Source: Thermoflexales bacterium
Lineage (GTDB): Bacteria > Chloroflexota > Anaerolineae > Fen-1058
Direction: 5' to 3'
Length of the DNA: 5,199 nucleotides
Assembly: GCA_030834835.1 (NCBI GenBank)
Contig: JAUQXD010000260.1
Span: 1 to 5,199 of the forward strand
Positions 1 to 5,199 of the stretch are shown piece by piece. Every line of letters starts with the position of its first letter. Position 1 is the stretch's first letter. Under the pieces are notes generated by a model. It was not told the DNA's origin, ran no database searches, and saw only the letters and a program-made list of their open reading frames with translations. A program made the position numbers and the translations under genes.

Positions 1-110
1 CGCAGCCGATCACTGATCGTGGGTTGGCCGAGTTCAAGTTCAGACGCGGCGCGGCTGAGGCTGCGATAGCGCGCGACGGATAAAAAGGCGATGAGCTGGT
101 CTTCGGTCAT
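1..110 (-). CDS. LysR-family transcriptional regulator, N-terminal part only
   Basis: The reverse strand from the ATG at 110-108 reads without a stop to the window edge, giving 36 full codons. The peptide begins MTEDQLIAFLSVARYRSLSR and continues AASELELGQPTISDRLR. This is the N-terminal winged helix-turn-helix of LysR-type regulators: the hydrophobic FLSVA helix, the SLSRAASEL turn, and a recognition helix with the family hallmark QPTIS. The effector-binding domain, roughly 250 residues in this family, lies outside the window, so the inducer cannot be guessed. The gene is divergent from the methyltransferase at 258, with 147 bp between the starts, which is the classic arrangement of a LysR regulator and its target. 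No good Shine-Dalgarno site precedes the start. A weak -10 (GATACT, minus strand, 146-141) overlaps the operator, which would allow autorepression; that is inference. Confidence 0.9.
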   Translation of the reverse strand, partial: MTEDQLIAFLSVARYRSLSRAASELELGQPTISDRL

Positions 111-120
111 GGATCGTGAC

Positions 121-141
121 GAGTGATGAGTGATGAGTGAA
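121..141. repeat. Three tandem 7-bp repeats
   Basis: Two exact copies of GAGTGAT are followed by GAGTGAA, head to tail, ending just before the LysR-type operator. The block lies in the presumed leader of the lysR gene. GACGAGTGA, which covers the left end of this block (118-126), recurs exactly at 1051-1059 in the next intergenic gap. Confidence 0.85.
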
Positions 142-142
142 G

Positions 143-159
143 TATCGGGTTTTCCGATA
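143..159. promoter_or_regulatory. Predicted LysR-type regulator operator (T-N11-A dyad)
   Basis: The sequence is a perfect inverted repeat, TATCGG-GTTTT-CCGATA, with 6-bp arms around a 5-bp centre. It contains T-N11-A (T145 to A157), the core of the LysR-family recognition site. It lies in the gap between the divergent lysR and methyltransferase genes. Its centre (151) is about 64 bp before the methyltransferase start site predicted from the TATACT box, matching the usual -65 recognition site of this family. It is also 33 bp before the lysR start codon, suited to autoregulation. Binding is predicted, not shown. Confidence 0.75.
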
Positions 160-180
160 GACGCTATGGCTAGTTCGGGA

Positions 181-208
181 TTGATTGATGGACGAGAATG
201 ATTATACT
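181..208 (+). promoter_or_regulatory. Predicted sigma70-type promoter of the methyltransferase gene
   Basis: TTGATT (181-186) and TATACT (203-208) are separated by 16 bp and match the -35 and -10 consensus well. The predicted transcript starts near 215. That leaves a leader of about 43 nt before the ATG at 258 and places the alternative ATG at 198 upstream of the start site, so the two observations support each other. Confidence 0.65.
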
Positions 209-224
209 GGAAAACGATCTAAAA

Positions 225-252
225 CACGCACTACGCAGCACGCACCACGGAG
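225..252. repeat. Degenerate 7-bp tandem repeat in the methyltransferase leader
   Basis: Four consecutive 7-bp units can be read: CACGCAC, TACGCAG, CACGCAC, CACGGAG. The last unit supplies most of the GGAGG Shine-Dalgarno sequence (249-253) of the methyltransferase gene. The unit length equals that of the repeat at 121-141, but the sequence is different. Confidence 0.6.
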
Positions 253-257
253 GCCGC

Positions 258-1037
258 ATGTCCCAACTGGCTCAATCGATTTTTGCCGAACGCGCCGCGT
301 TTTACGCGACGAGCGCGGTCCACGCCGACCAGGCCGTGCTTGATCGGCTGGTGGAATTGGCGCAACCGCAAGCGACCGATCGCGTTTTGGATGTAGCAAC
401 GGGCACGGCGCATACTGCGCTGGCCTTTGCGCCGCACGTGGCGCACGTGATCGCCACCGACATCACACCGGAAATGATGGCTCAAGGCGAGATGCTGCGA
501 GCCGAAGCGGGCATTGAGAATCTGGAATTCAGAATGGCTGAGGCCCATGATTTGCCATTTGAAGATGCGGCGTTTGACATCGTCACGTGTCGCCGTGCGG
601 CGCATCACTTTGTTGATGTGGCAAAGGCGCTGCGCGAAATGACGCGCGTCCTGAAACCGGGCGGCCGATTGGTGATCGACGATCGCAGTGTGCCGGAAGA
701 CGATTTTGCCGACGCGACGTTGAACCGGCTGGATTGGCTGCACGATCACTCGCATGTGCGGCAGCATCGAGCGAGTGAGTGGCGGGGGATGATGCAACCC
801 CACCGGGGCGCTTCGCAGGAGGCGGGATGCAAGATTGAGGCGATTGAGACCTACACCAAACATCGGCCCCTGTCGGCGTTCACGAACGGTGTTGACGCGG
901 TTGATGTGGCGGAGATTGAATCGATCGTGGCGGGGTTGAGCGCCGATCAGCGCGCGTTGTTGAATGTAGTTGAAAAAGACGGTGAGGTCTATTTGAATCA
1001 CTGGTATATCACGGTGATCGGTGTGAAAGCGTCGTAA
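258..1037 (+). CDS. Class I SAM-dependent methyltransferase (type 11 / YcgJ-like)
   Basis: The 259-residue product transfers a methyl group from S-adenosylmethionine to an unknown, probably small, cytosolic substrate. Motif I (RVLDVATGTAHTA, residues 42-54) is the glycine-rich SAM loop. The acidic residue after strand 2 is D68 in IATDIT. AEAHDLPF (94-101) contacts the adenine, FDIVTCRRAAHHF (106-118) is motif IV, and RVLKPGGRLVIDD (130-142) is the post-motif. The CRRAAHHF and SHVR..(x)..EW signatures fit the YcgJ-like methyltransferases rather than UbiE. The start at 258 is preferred over an in-frame ATG at 198, because GGAGG lies 4 nt before it and the predicted transcript starts after 198. 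Residues 181-187 (PHRGASQ) look like a short insertion where relatives run from EWR.MM straight into a short AG-containing stretch. Expression is probably controlled by the divergent LysR regulator. From memory, Bacillus subtilis also has ycgJ beside a LysR-type gene, ycgK. Confidence 0.9.
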   Translation: MSQLAQSIFAERAAFYATSAVHADQAVLDRLVELAQPQATDRVLDVATGTAHTALAFAPHVAHVIATDITPEMMAQGEMLRAEAGIENLEFRMAEAHDLPFEDAAFDIVTCRRAAHHFVDVAKALREMTRVLKPGGRLVIDDRSVPEDDFADATLNRLDWLHDHSHVRQHRASEWRGMMQPHRGASQEAGCKIEAIETYTKHRPLSAFTNGVDAVDVAEIESIVAGLSADQRALLNVVEKDGEVYLNHWYITVIGVKAS

Positions 1038-1063
1038 ACGCGGCGCAAACGACGAGTGAAAAG

Positions 1064-1072
1064 TGATATACT
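1064..1072 (+). promoter_or_regulatory. Extended -10 promoter, probably giving a leaderless mRNA
   Basis: TG-A-TATACT (1064-1072) is a perfect extended -10 element with the same TATACT hexamer as the methyltransferase promoter. No convincing -35 is seen at the right spacing, which extended -10 promoters can tolerate. The ATG at 1079 is 7 nt after the hexamer, where transcription should begin, and no Shine-Dalgarno sequence precedes it. The message is therefore probably leaderless. Confidence 0.55.
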
Positions 1073-1078
1073 ATCGGC

Positions 1079-1351
1079 ATGAATCCCGATTTTGAACGTG
1101 CCGTGCGCGAAGCACTGGCTGAGGTGAATTTCGACATGGTGCCTGTTCTGGCGAAATTGTCGCCCGAACAGCGCTTTGCCATGATCGGCGATCTGGCCGA
1201 TCATGCCCGCGAAACGTACATCACGCAGGAACTACATGCGGCCCCCAATCTGTCGTTGGAGGAAGCACGCTGGCGCGCGGCGGAGAGGATGCTGTTGAAT
1301 GGCGGAGTCGATCCGGCGGTCGTACAGAGAGTTTGTCGGCGTCGTCGCTGA
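1079..1351 (+). CDS. Small helical protein paired with a nucleotidyltransferase; possible antitoxin-like partner
   Basis: The product has 90 residues and no membrane segment or signal peptide. It is rich in charged, helix-forming stretches: residues 1-30, then LSPEQRFAMIGDLADHARET (28-47), then NLSLEEARWRAAERML (57-72). The pattern LSPxQR...L..HA......P.LS.EEA......L resembles small proteins that I recall encoded directly before nucleotidyltransferase genes in Chloroflexota and cyanobacteria; that recollection is unverified. The last 17 or so codons overlap the next gene in another frame, and the tail VCRRRR (85-90) is probably dictated by that overlap. The start is the ATG just after an extended -10 box, with no Shine-Dalgarno sequence. 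Its function is unknown. A role as antitoxin or cofactor for the neighbouring enzyme is inference from gene order only. Confidence 0.7.
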   Translation: MNPDFERAVREALAEVNFDMVPVLAKLSPEQRFAMIGDLADHARETYITQELHAAPNLSLEEARWRAAERMLLNGGVDPAVVQRVCRRRR

Positions 1352-1913
1352 TGTATTGGATGCGCTGGGCATTGAGTATGGGATTGCCGGTTCGTTCGCC
1401 AGCAGCCAGTACGGCGAGCCGCGCCAGACGCTCGATGTTGATCTGACGCTGCATCTGCGGCCTATAGATGCTGACCGTTTCGCCGCCGCTTTTGACGCCG
1501 TCCAGATGGCAGCTGATCCGTATGTAATTCGCGAAACCTACGACTACACCAATCCGCTGCCGTTTGCCGTGATTGACTATGCCAACGGTTGGAAGGCCGA
1601 TTGCTATTTCTGGTGGAAGACGACTTACGATCAAGCGGCTTTTGCCCGGCGGCTGGAGTGGCCGTACCCCGAAGCGAAGCGCGGCAAACTATGGTTGTAT
1701 GCGCCCGAAGATGTGATCCTGATGAAGCTGGTTTACTATCGAATGTCGCAGGGTGTATCCACCAAGCATCTGCGCGACATCGCGGCGATGCTGGCGAATA
1801 TGAAACGCTGGAGCAGGCCGTTGGATGTTAATTACATGACGCAGTGGGCAAATCAGTTGCAGGTGAGCAAACACTGGTCAGAGCTGTGGCGCGATTTTCA
1901 ATCGAAGCAATGA
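1299..1913 (+). CDS. MNT/AbiEii-like nucleotidyltransferase
   Basis: The 204-residue product has the polymerase-beta-type nucleotidyltransferase fold signature. A leading helix (11-25) is followed by GIEYGIAGSFASSQYGEPRQ (24-43), with the GS motif at 31-32. DVDL (46-49) supplies the metal-binding pair D46 and D48, and D101 in KADCYF is the likely third carboxylate. The C-terminal half carries APEDVILMKLVYYR (135-148) and HLRDIAAML (157-165), the helical part typical of this family. All catalytic residues are present, so it should be active. Relatives include the AbiEii toxin and MNT-type enzymes, which transfer nucleotides to tRNA or partner proteins; the target here is unknown. The start at 1299 has GGAGAGG (1282-1288) 10 nt upstream and lies inside the preceding gene, giving a 53-bp overlap that implies co-expression. 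A toxin role is possible but unproven. Solitary housekeeping nucleotidyltransferases share the same motifs. Confidence 0.85.
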   Translation: MAESIRRSYREFVGVVADVLDALGIEYGIAGSFASSQYGEPRQTLDVDLTLHLRPIDADRFAAAFDAVQMAADPYVIRETYDYTNPLPFAVIDYANGWKADCYFWWKTTYDQAAFARRLEWPYPEAKRGKLWLYAPEDVILMKLVYYRMSQGVSTKHLRDIAAMLANMKRWSRPLDVNYMTQWANQLQVSKHWSELWRDFQSKQ

Positions 1914-1926
1914 CGCGATCGTTAGC

Positions 1927-1935
1927 TGCTATTCT
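1927..1935 (+). promoter_or_regulatory. Extended -10 element before the membrane protein gene
   Basis: TG-C-TATTCT matches the extended -10 pattern seen at 1064-1072 and lies 13 bp after the nucleotidyltransferase stop codon. Transcription would begin near 1942, leaving a leader of about 15 nt. No good -35 is visible. It suggests that the membrane protein gene is not solely read through from the gene before it. Confidence 0.4.
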
Positions 1936-1956
1936 GTCGGAGTAAAAGAACAGATC

Positions 1957-2772
1957 ATGTCCGTTCGACCCTCTGAAACTGAGTCTACCGAAGACTTCCG
2001 TGACTCAAATCTGCTGCTCGGTCTGGCCGTTGCAGCCGTGATGCACTTTTTGTGGTGGGGGTTGATGGATGTGTTGAATGTCTCGAATATCAGGCGCATG
2101 GTAGATGGCAGCGTTTTTCAGCAGATTGTTGATTTGATCAGGTACAACTTTCCCAACGGGTTCTGGGTGGGAACCCTGCTCTTGCAGTCGCGAACCCGTA
2201 AACCGCCGCTACGAATGCGAGCAGGTTTGGCGATCGTTGGGGCGTTGCTTGGCGGGCTGGGCTATGTAGTGCTGGGTGCTACACGGATTTTATTGGAAGC
2301 GGCTCTCGGCGAAGCAATCGGCGGTACGATCTTCTGGACCTTATTCGGTGTTTTGGTCGCATTTGGCCTCTCTTCAACCGGGGTAATTGCACTTGAGACC
2401 AGAGCAAAAACATCGGGATTCAGAGAATACTGGTCTGCTCTCTTCCGGCTGGGTAGACGCGCCACGCTGCGTTGGATAGTCTGGACGGTGTACGGCGGCT
2501 TTACCGGTTTTCTGAGCGGACTGGCGCTCAATCACTTAATCAGCCTGGCCGAGTTCATTCTATTGATTATGCCCGCTGCTTCCTGGGGACTGTGGTGGGG
2601 CAAGCCAGCGATCGTTTTCAATCCCAGTCGACGCAACAATGCAATCCGCGCAGTCATCAGTGTGGTGGCAGTTGTCGGGCCGATTCTGCTCATGACGTTT
2701 AATGTGCAGCTGGGGTTGATGGTGTTGGTCAGCGAGATTCTGTTGTACGCAGTGATCACTTTGCGAAAGTGA
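1957..2772 (+). CDS. Hypothetical multi-pass membrane protein
   Basis: I do not recognise the family. The product has 271 residues. A polar N-terminus (1-18) precedes about seven hydrophobic segments: roughly 19-40, 89-108, 121-146, 171-191, 195-215, 229-248 and 250-268. A hydrophilic, basic loop with RKPPLRMR (81-88) separates the first two. Another basic loop, [11 protein letters not shown] (163-173), precedes the fourth. No catalytic motif, transporter signature or cysteine pattern is visible, so a function cannot be assigned beyond an integral inner-membrane protein. The start at 1957 is chosen because the next in-frame ATG (residue 29) falls inside the first membrane segment. The nearest Shine-Dalgarno-like GGAG (1939-1942) is 14 nt away, longer than usual. 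By eye it is less GC-rich than the aconitase gene that follows, as membrane proteins often are. Confidence 0.75.
   Translation: MSVRPSETESTEDFRDSNLLLGLAVAAVMHFLWWGLMDVLNVSNIRRMVDGSVFQQIVDLIRYNFPNGFWVGTLLLQSRTRKPPLRMRAGLAIVGALLGGLGYVVLGATRILLEAALGEAIGGTIFWTLFGVLVAFGLSSTGVIALETRAKTSGFREYWSALFRLGRRATLRWIVWTVYGGFTGFLSGLALNHLISLAEFILLIMPAASWGLWWGKPAIVFNPSRRNNAIRAVISVVAVVGPILLMTFNVQLGLMVLVSEILLYAVITLRK
2751..2772. repeat. Nested palindromes at the end of the membrane protein gene
   Basis: AGTGATCACT (2751-2760) is a perfect 10-bp palindrome. Overlapping it, TCACTTT-GCG-AAAGTGA (2756-2772) has 7-bp arms, a 3-bp loop and ends on the TGA stop. An AT-rich run, AATTTATTT, follows. This could be a weak intrinsic terminator or an operator for the aconitase gene that starts 30 bp downstream. 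The stem is AT-rich and the T-run is broken, so terminator strength would be low. Confidence 0.4.
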
Positions 2773-2791
2773 ATTTATTTAACGCACAAGC

Positions 2792-2796
2792 GGAGG
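2792..2796 (+). promoter_or_regulatory. Ribosome binding site of acnA, deciding between two adjacent ATGs
   Basis: GGAGG is followed by AT and then ATGATG. Spacing is 2 nt to the first ATG (2799) and 5 nt to the second (2802). Normal spacing favours the second, which also yields the MSN-type N-terminus and a residue numbering that matches IRP1 at the cluster ligands. Confidence 0.7.
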
Positions 2797-2801
2797 ATAT
2801 G

Positions 2802-5199
2802 ATGTCGAACAGTAGCAAAGATTTCTTCAACGCCCGTGGCACCTTCGATACCGGTTCCGGTGAAGCGGCGATCTATCGCCTCAGCGCGCTTGGAAAAGTC
2901 GTCGAGCGGTTACCGTTCTCGATCAAGGTGATGCTGGAGAGCGTGCTGCGCAATTGCGACGGCTATGTCGTCACCGAGCAGGATGTGAAGACGCTGGCGA
3001 ACTACAACGCCAAGTCGCCGGCGCAGGTCGAAGTGCCGTTCAAGTTGGCGCGCGTCGTGATGCAAGACTTCACTGGCGTGCCCGGCGTGGTCGATCTGGC
3101 GGCGATGCGAGCCGCGGCCAAACGCATGGGCGGCGATCCCAAAAAGATCAATCCGCTCATCCCGGTCGATCTGGTGATCGATCACTCGGTGCAGGTCGAG
3201 TACTTCGGCACGCCCGACGCTTTACGCCTCAACTCCGATGTCGAATTTGAGCGCAATCAGGAACGCTACGAATTCCTGCGCTGGGGCCAGCAGGCCTTCA
3301 CCAACTTCCGCGTCGTGCCGCCCGCGACCGGCATCATCCATCAAGTGAATCTTGAATTCCTCGCGAAAGTCGTCATGGTCAAAAACGGCGTCGCCTATCC
3401 CGATACGCTTGTCGGCACGGACAGCCACACGACCATGATCAACGGCGTGGGTATCGTGGGCTGGGGCGTGGGCGGCATCGAGGCTGAAGCCGTGATGCTG
3501 GGCCAGCCCTTGTACATCCTCACCCCGAAAGTTATTGGTTTCAAGTTGACGGGCCACTTGCGCGAAGGCGTGACCGCCACCGACCTCGCCCTGACGGTGA
3601 CGCAGATTCTGCGCAAGCACGGCGTCGTCGACAAGTTCGTGGAATTTTACGGCGCGGGCCTCAGCCAGATCGCGTTGACCGATCGCGCGACGATCGCGAA
3701 TATGGCGCCCGAATACGGCGCGACGATGGGCTACTTCCCGATCGATGCTGAGACGCTCAATTACATGCGCCGCACCGGCCACACCGATCAAGAAGTGATG
3801 CTCGTCGAGCGATATGCGAAGGAGCAGGGTCTCTTCCGCACCGATGAGACGGTCGATCCCGAATACACCGAAACGCTCGAGCTCAACCTCGCCGATGTGG
3901 TGCCCAGCCTCGCCGGTCCCAAACGCCCGCAGGATCGCGTGCCACTGACCGAGATGAAGAAGTCGTTTGAGTCTGCCCTTGTCGCCCCGGTTAAAGATCG
4001 AGGTTTTGGCCTGGGTGAAAGCGATCTGAGCAAGACAGCCGTCGTGAAAGACAACGGCCATAGTGCCGAGATTAAGCATGGCGCAGTGGTGATTGCTTCG
4101 ATCACGTCCTGCACCAATACGTCGAATCCGTCCGTGTTGATCGCGGCGGGGCTCGTGGCGAAGAAGGCGGCCGAGCGTGGCCTGAAGCCGCCGACCTATG
4201 TGAAGACCAGCCTCGCGCCCGGTTCGAAAGTGGTGCATGAATACCTTCAGGAAGCGGGTTTGTTATCGTCTCTGGAGCAGGTCGGTTTCGACATCGTGGC
4301 CTATGGCTGCACGACCTGCATCGGCAATAGCGGGCCGCTGCCCCTGCCCGTGTCGAATGCGATCACAGAAGGCAATCTCGTGGTGGCGGCCGTGTTGAGC
4401 GGCAATCGCAACTTCGAGGGGCGCGTGAATCCCTTCGTGAAGGCGAACTATCTCGCCTCGCCGCCGCTGGTGGTGGCGTATGCGCTGGCCGGCACCGTGG
4501 ACATCGATCTCGCGAGTGAGCCGATCGGGACGGATCAACACGGTCAGCCGGTGATGTTGAAAGACATCTGGCCGACTCAAAAAGAAGTGTCCGATCTGGT
4601 GACCAGCTCGATCAAGCCGGAGATGTTCAAGCGATCGTACGGCAATGTCTTCGATGGCAATCCGCAGTGGAACGAGATTCCGGTGTCGGGCGGCGAACTG
4701 TATCAGTGGAGTGATACATCCACGTACATTCAAGAGCCGCCGTTCTTCAAAGAAACCACGCTCGACGTGAAGCCCATACAGCCGATCGGCGGCGCGCGCG
4801 TGCTGGCGATCTTCGGCGATTCGGTCACGACCGATCACATCTCGCCCGCGGGCAACATCGCGGAGAGCGGACCGGCGGGCCAGTACCTCATCTCGCTCGG
4901 TGTGAAGAAAGCCGACTTCAATCAGTACGGCACGCGGCGTGGCAACGATCGCGTGATGACACGCGGCACGTTTGCCAACATCCGCATCAAGAACCTGATG
5001 GTGCCCGGCGTCGAAGGCGGCGTGACGGTGCATCAGCCCGGCGGCGAGCGCATGAGCATCTTCGACGCGGCGATGAAGTACAAGGACGCGGGCATTCCAT
5101 CGATCGTGCTGGCGGGCAAAGCAGACGGCACCGGTTCCAGCCGCGCCTGGGCCGCCAAAGGCCCGTATTTGCAGGGCGTACGCGCAGTGATCGCGGAAT
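2802..5199 (+). CDS. acnA: Aconitate hydratase, AcnA/IRP1 type, C-terminus beyond the window
   Basis: This cytosolic [4Fe-4S] enzyme interconverts citrate and isocitrate through cis-aconitate in the TCA and glyoxylate cycles. The frame is open for 799 codons to the window edge; the family runs to about 890-900 residues, so about 100 are missing. The cluster ligands are C437 ([12 protein letters not shown]) and C503 and C506 ([12 protein letters not shown]). Substrate-site residues include D127-H128 (IDHS), D207-S208-H209 ([13 protein letters not shown]), R536 and R541 (GNRNFEGR), R712/R713 (TRRGND) and S779-S780-R781. The three cysteines and R536/R541 have the same numbers as in human IRP1, so the N-terminal part is essentially collinear. 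The swivel domain begins after the linker, near [19 protein letters not shown] (2792-2796) lies 5 nt before the ATG at 2802; an adjacent in-frame ATG at 2799 would be only 2 nt away. A782 follows SSR where relatives have Asp. Some family members bind RNA when the cluster is lost; that is not inferable here. Confidence 0.97.
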   Translation, partial: MSNSSKDFFNARGTFDTGSGEAAIYRLSALGKVVERLPFSIKVMLESVLRNCDGYVVTEQDVKTLANYNAKSPAQVEVPFKLARVVMQDFTGVPGVVDLAAMRAAAKRMGGDPKKINPLIPVDLVIDHSVQVEYFGTPDALRLNSDVEFERNQERYEFLRWGQQAFTNFRVVPPATGIIHQVNLEFLAKVVMVKNGVAYPDTLVGTDSHTTMINGVGIVGWGVGGIEAEAVMLGQPLYILTPKVIGFKLTGHLREGVTATDLALTVTQILRKHGVVDKFVEFYGAGLSQIALTDRATIANMAPEYGATMGYFPIDAETLNYMRRTGHTDQEVMLVERYAKEQGLFRTDETVDPEYTETLELNLADVVPSLAGPKRPQDRVPLTEMKKSFESALVAPVKDRGFGLGESDLSKTAVVKDNGHSAEIKHGAVVIASITSCTNTSNPSVLIAAGLVAKKAAERGLKPPTYVKTSLAPGSKVVHEYLQEAGLLSSLEQVGFDIVAYGCTTCIGNSGPLPLPVSNAITEGNLVVAAVLSGNRNFEGRVNPFVKANYLASPPLVVAYALAGTVDIDLASEPIGTDQHGQPVMLKDIWPTQKEVSDLVTSSIKPEMFKRSYGNVFDGNPQWNEIPVSGGELYQWSDTSTYIQEPPFFKETTLDVKPIQPIGGARVLAIFGDSVTTDHISPAGNIAESGPAGQYLISLGVKKADFNQYGTRRGNDRVMTRGTFANIRIKNLMVPGVEGGVTVHQPGGERMSIFDAAMKYKDAGIPSIVLAGKADGTGSSRAWAAKGPYLQGVRAVIAE

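Noticed and set aside
198..257. Upstream in-frame ATG that would lengthen the methyltransferase by 20 residues
   Set aside because: The ATG lies just before the predicted -10 box, has no Shine-Dalgarno sequence, and the extra residues are encoded largely by the heptamer repeat. The ATG at 258 has GGAGG at proper spacing.
231..1001. Antisense open frame (256 codons) opposite the methyltransferase
   Set aside because: The plus strand carries all the SAM-methyltransferase motifs in order; the minus-strand peptide is Arg/His-rich with no motif.
1072..1077. TATCGG at the start of the small gene as a second LysR-type half-site
   Set aside because: Only one arm is present with no matching CCGATA at the right spacing; a 6-bp match is expected by chance.
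1299..1351. Possible frameshifted fusion of the small protein and the nucleotidyltransferase
   Set aside because: Each frame has its own plausible start and stop, GGAGAGG precedes the second start, and the enzyme's domain is complete from its own start, so overlap is a better explanation than a broken fusion.
1589..1831. Plus-strand open frame of 80 codons inside the nucleotidyltransferase gene
   Set aside because: It is out of frame with the conserved nucleotidyltransferase, with no motif or separate ribosome site.
2954..3250. Plus-strand 98-codon frame inside acnA
   Set aside because: It is Arg-rich and out of frame, overlapping the conserved N-terminal aconitase domain.
3222..4238. Long antisense open frame (338 codons, minus strand) inside acnA
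   Set aside because: It lies entirely opposite strongly conserved aconitase sequence. Its peptide is rich in His and Arg with no recognisable motif, as expected from an antisense frame of a GC-biased gene.
4263..5033. Second long antisense open frame (256 codons, minus strand) in acnA
   Set aside because: Same reasoning: the plus strand encodes the cluster ligands and active-site arginines of aconitase, and the antisense peptide has a compositional bias and no domain signature.

Overview
This window is bacterial chromosomal DNA, fairly GC-rich by eye. It holds tightly packed genes, clear Shine-Dalgarno sites before two of them, and TATACT-like -10 boxes. The degenerate 7-bp intergenic repeats and the small-protein/nucleotidyltransferase pair resemble what I recall from Chloroflexota and cyanobacteria. 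That is a weak guess and no marker gene here settles it. I see no insertion sequence, CRISPR array, tRNA or rRNA, and no gene-free stretch longer than about 150 bases.

Layout. (1) Positions 1-110, minus strand: the first 36 codons of a LysR-type regulator that runs off the left edge. (2) Positions 111-257: a divergent control region. It has a perfect LysR-type operator (143-159), a sigma70-like promoter (181-208) and two blocks of 7-bp repeats. (3) Positions 258-1037, plus strand: a class I SAM-dependent methyltransferase. (4) Positions 1079-1351 and 1299-1913, plus strand: a small helical protein overlapping by 53 bp a MNT/AbiEii-like nucleotidyltransferase, a layout reminiscent of toxin-antitoxin pairs. 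(5) Positions 1957-2772, plus strand: an unrecognised multi-pass membrane protein. (6) Position 2802 to the right edge, plus strand: an AcnA/IRP1-type aconitase, 799 codons present and the C-terminus missing. It is the largest gene here and is absent from stop-delimited ORF lists because its stop lies outside the window.

How they work together. The regulator and the methyltransferase form a divergent pair. The operator is centred about 64 bp before the transcription start predicted from the -10 box, which is the usual position for LysR-type activators, so the methyltransferase is probably the regulator's target. The overlapping small gene and nucleotidyltransferase probably form one functional unit, possibly read from a leaderless mRNA. 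The membrane protein gene appears to have its own promoter, and the aconitase (TCA or glyoxylate cycle) follows after 29 bp. The aconitase and the three genes before it have no obvious functional link.
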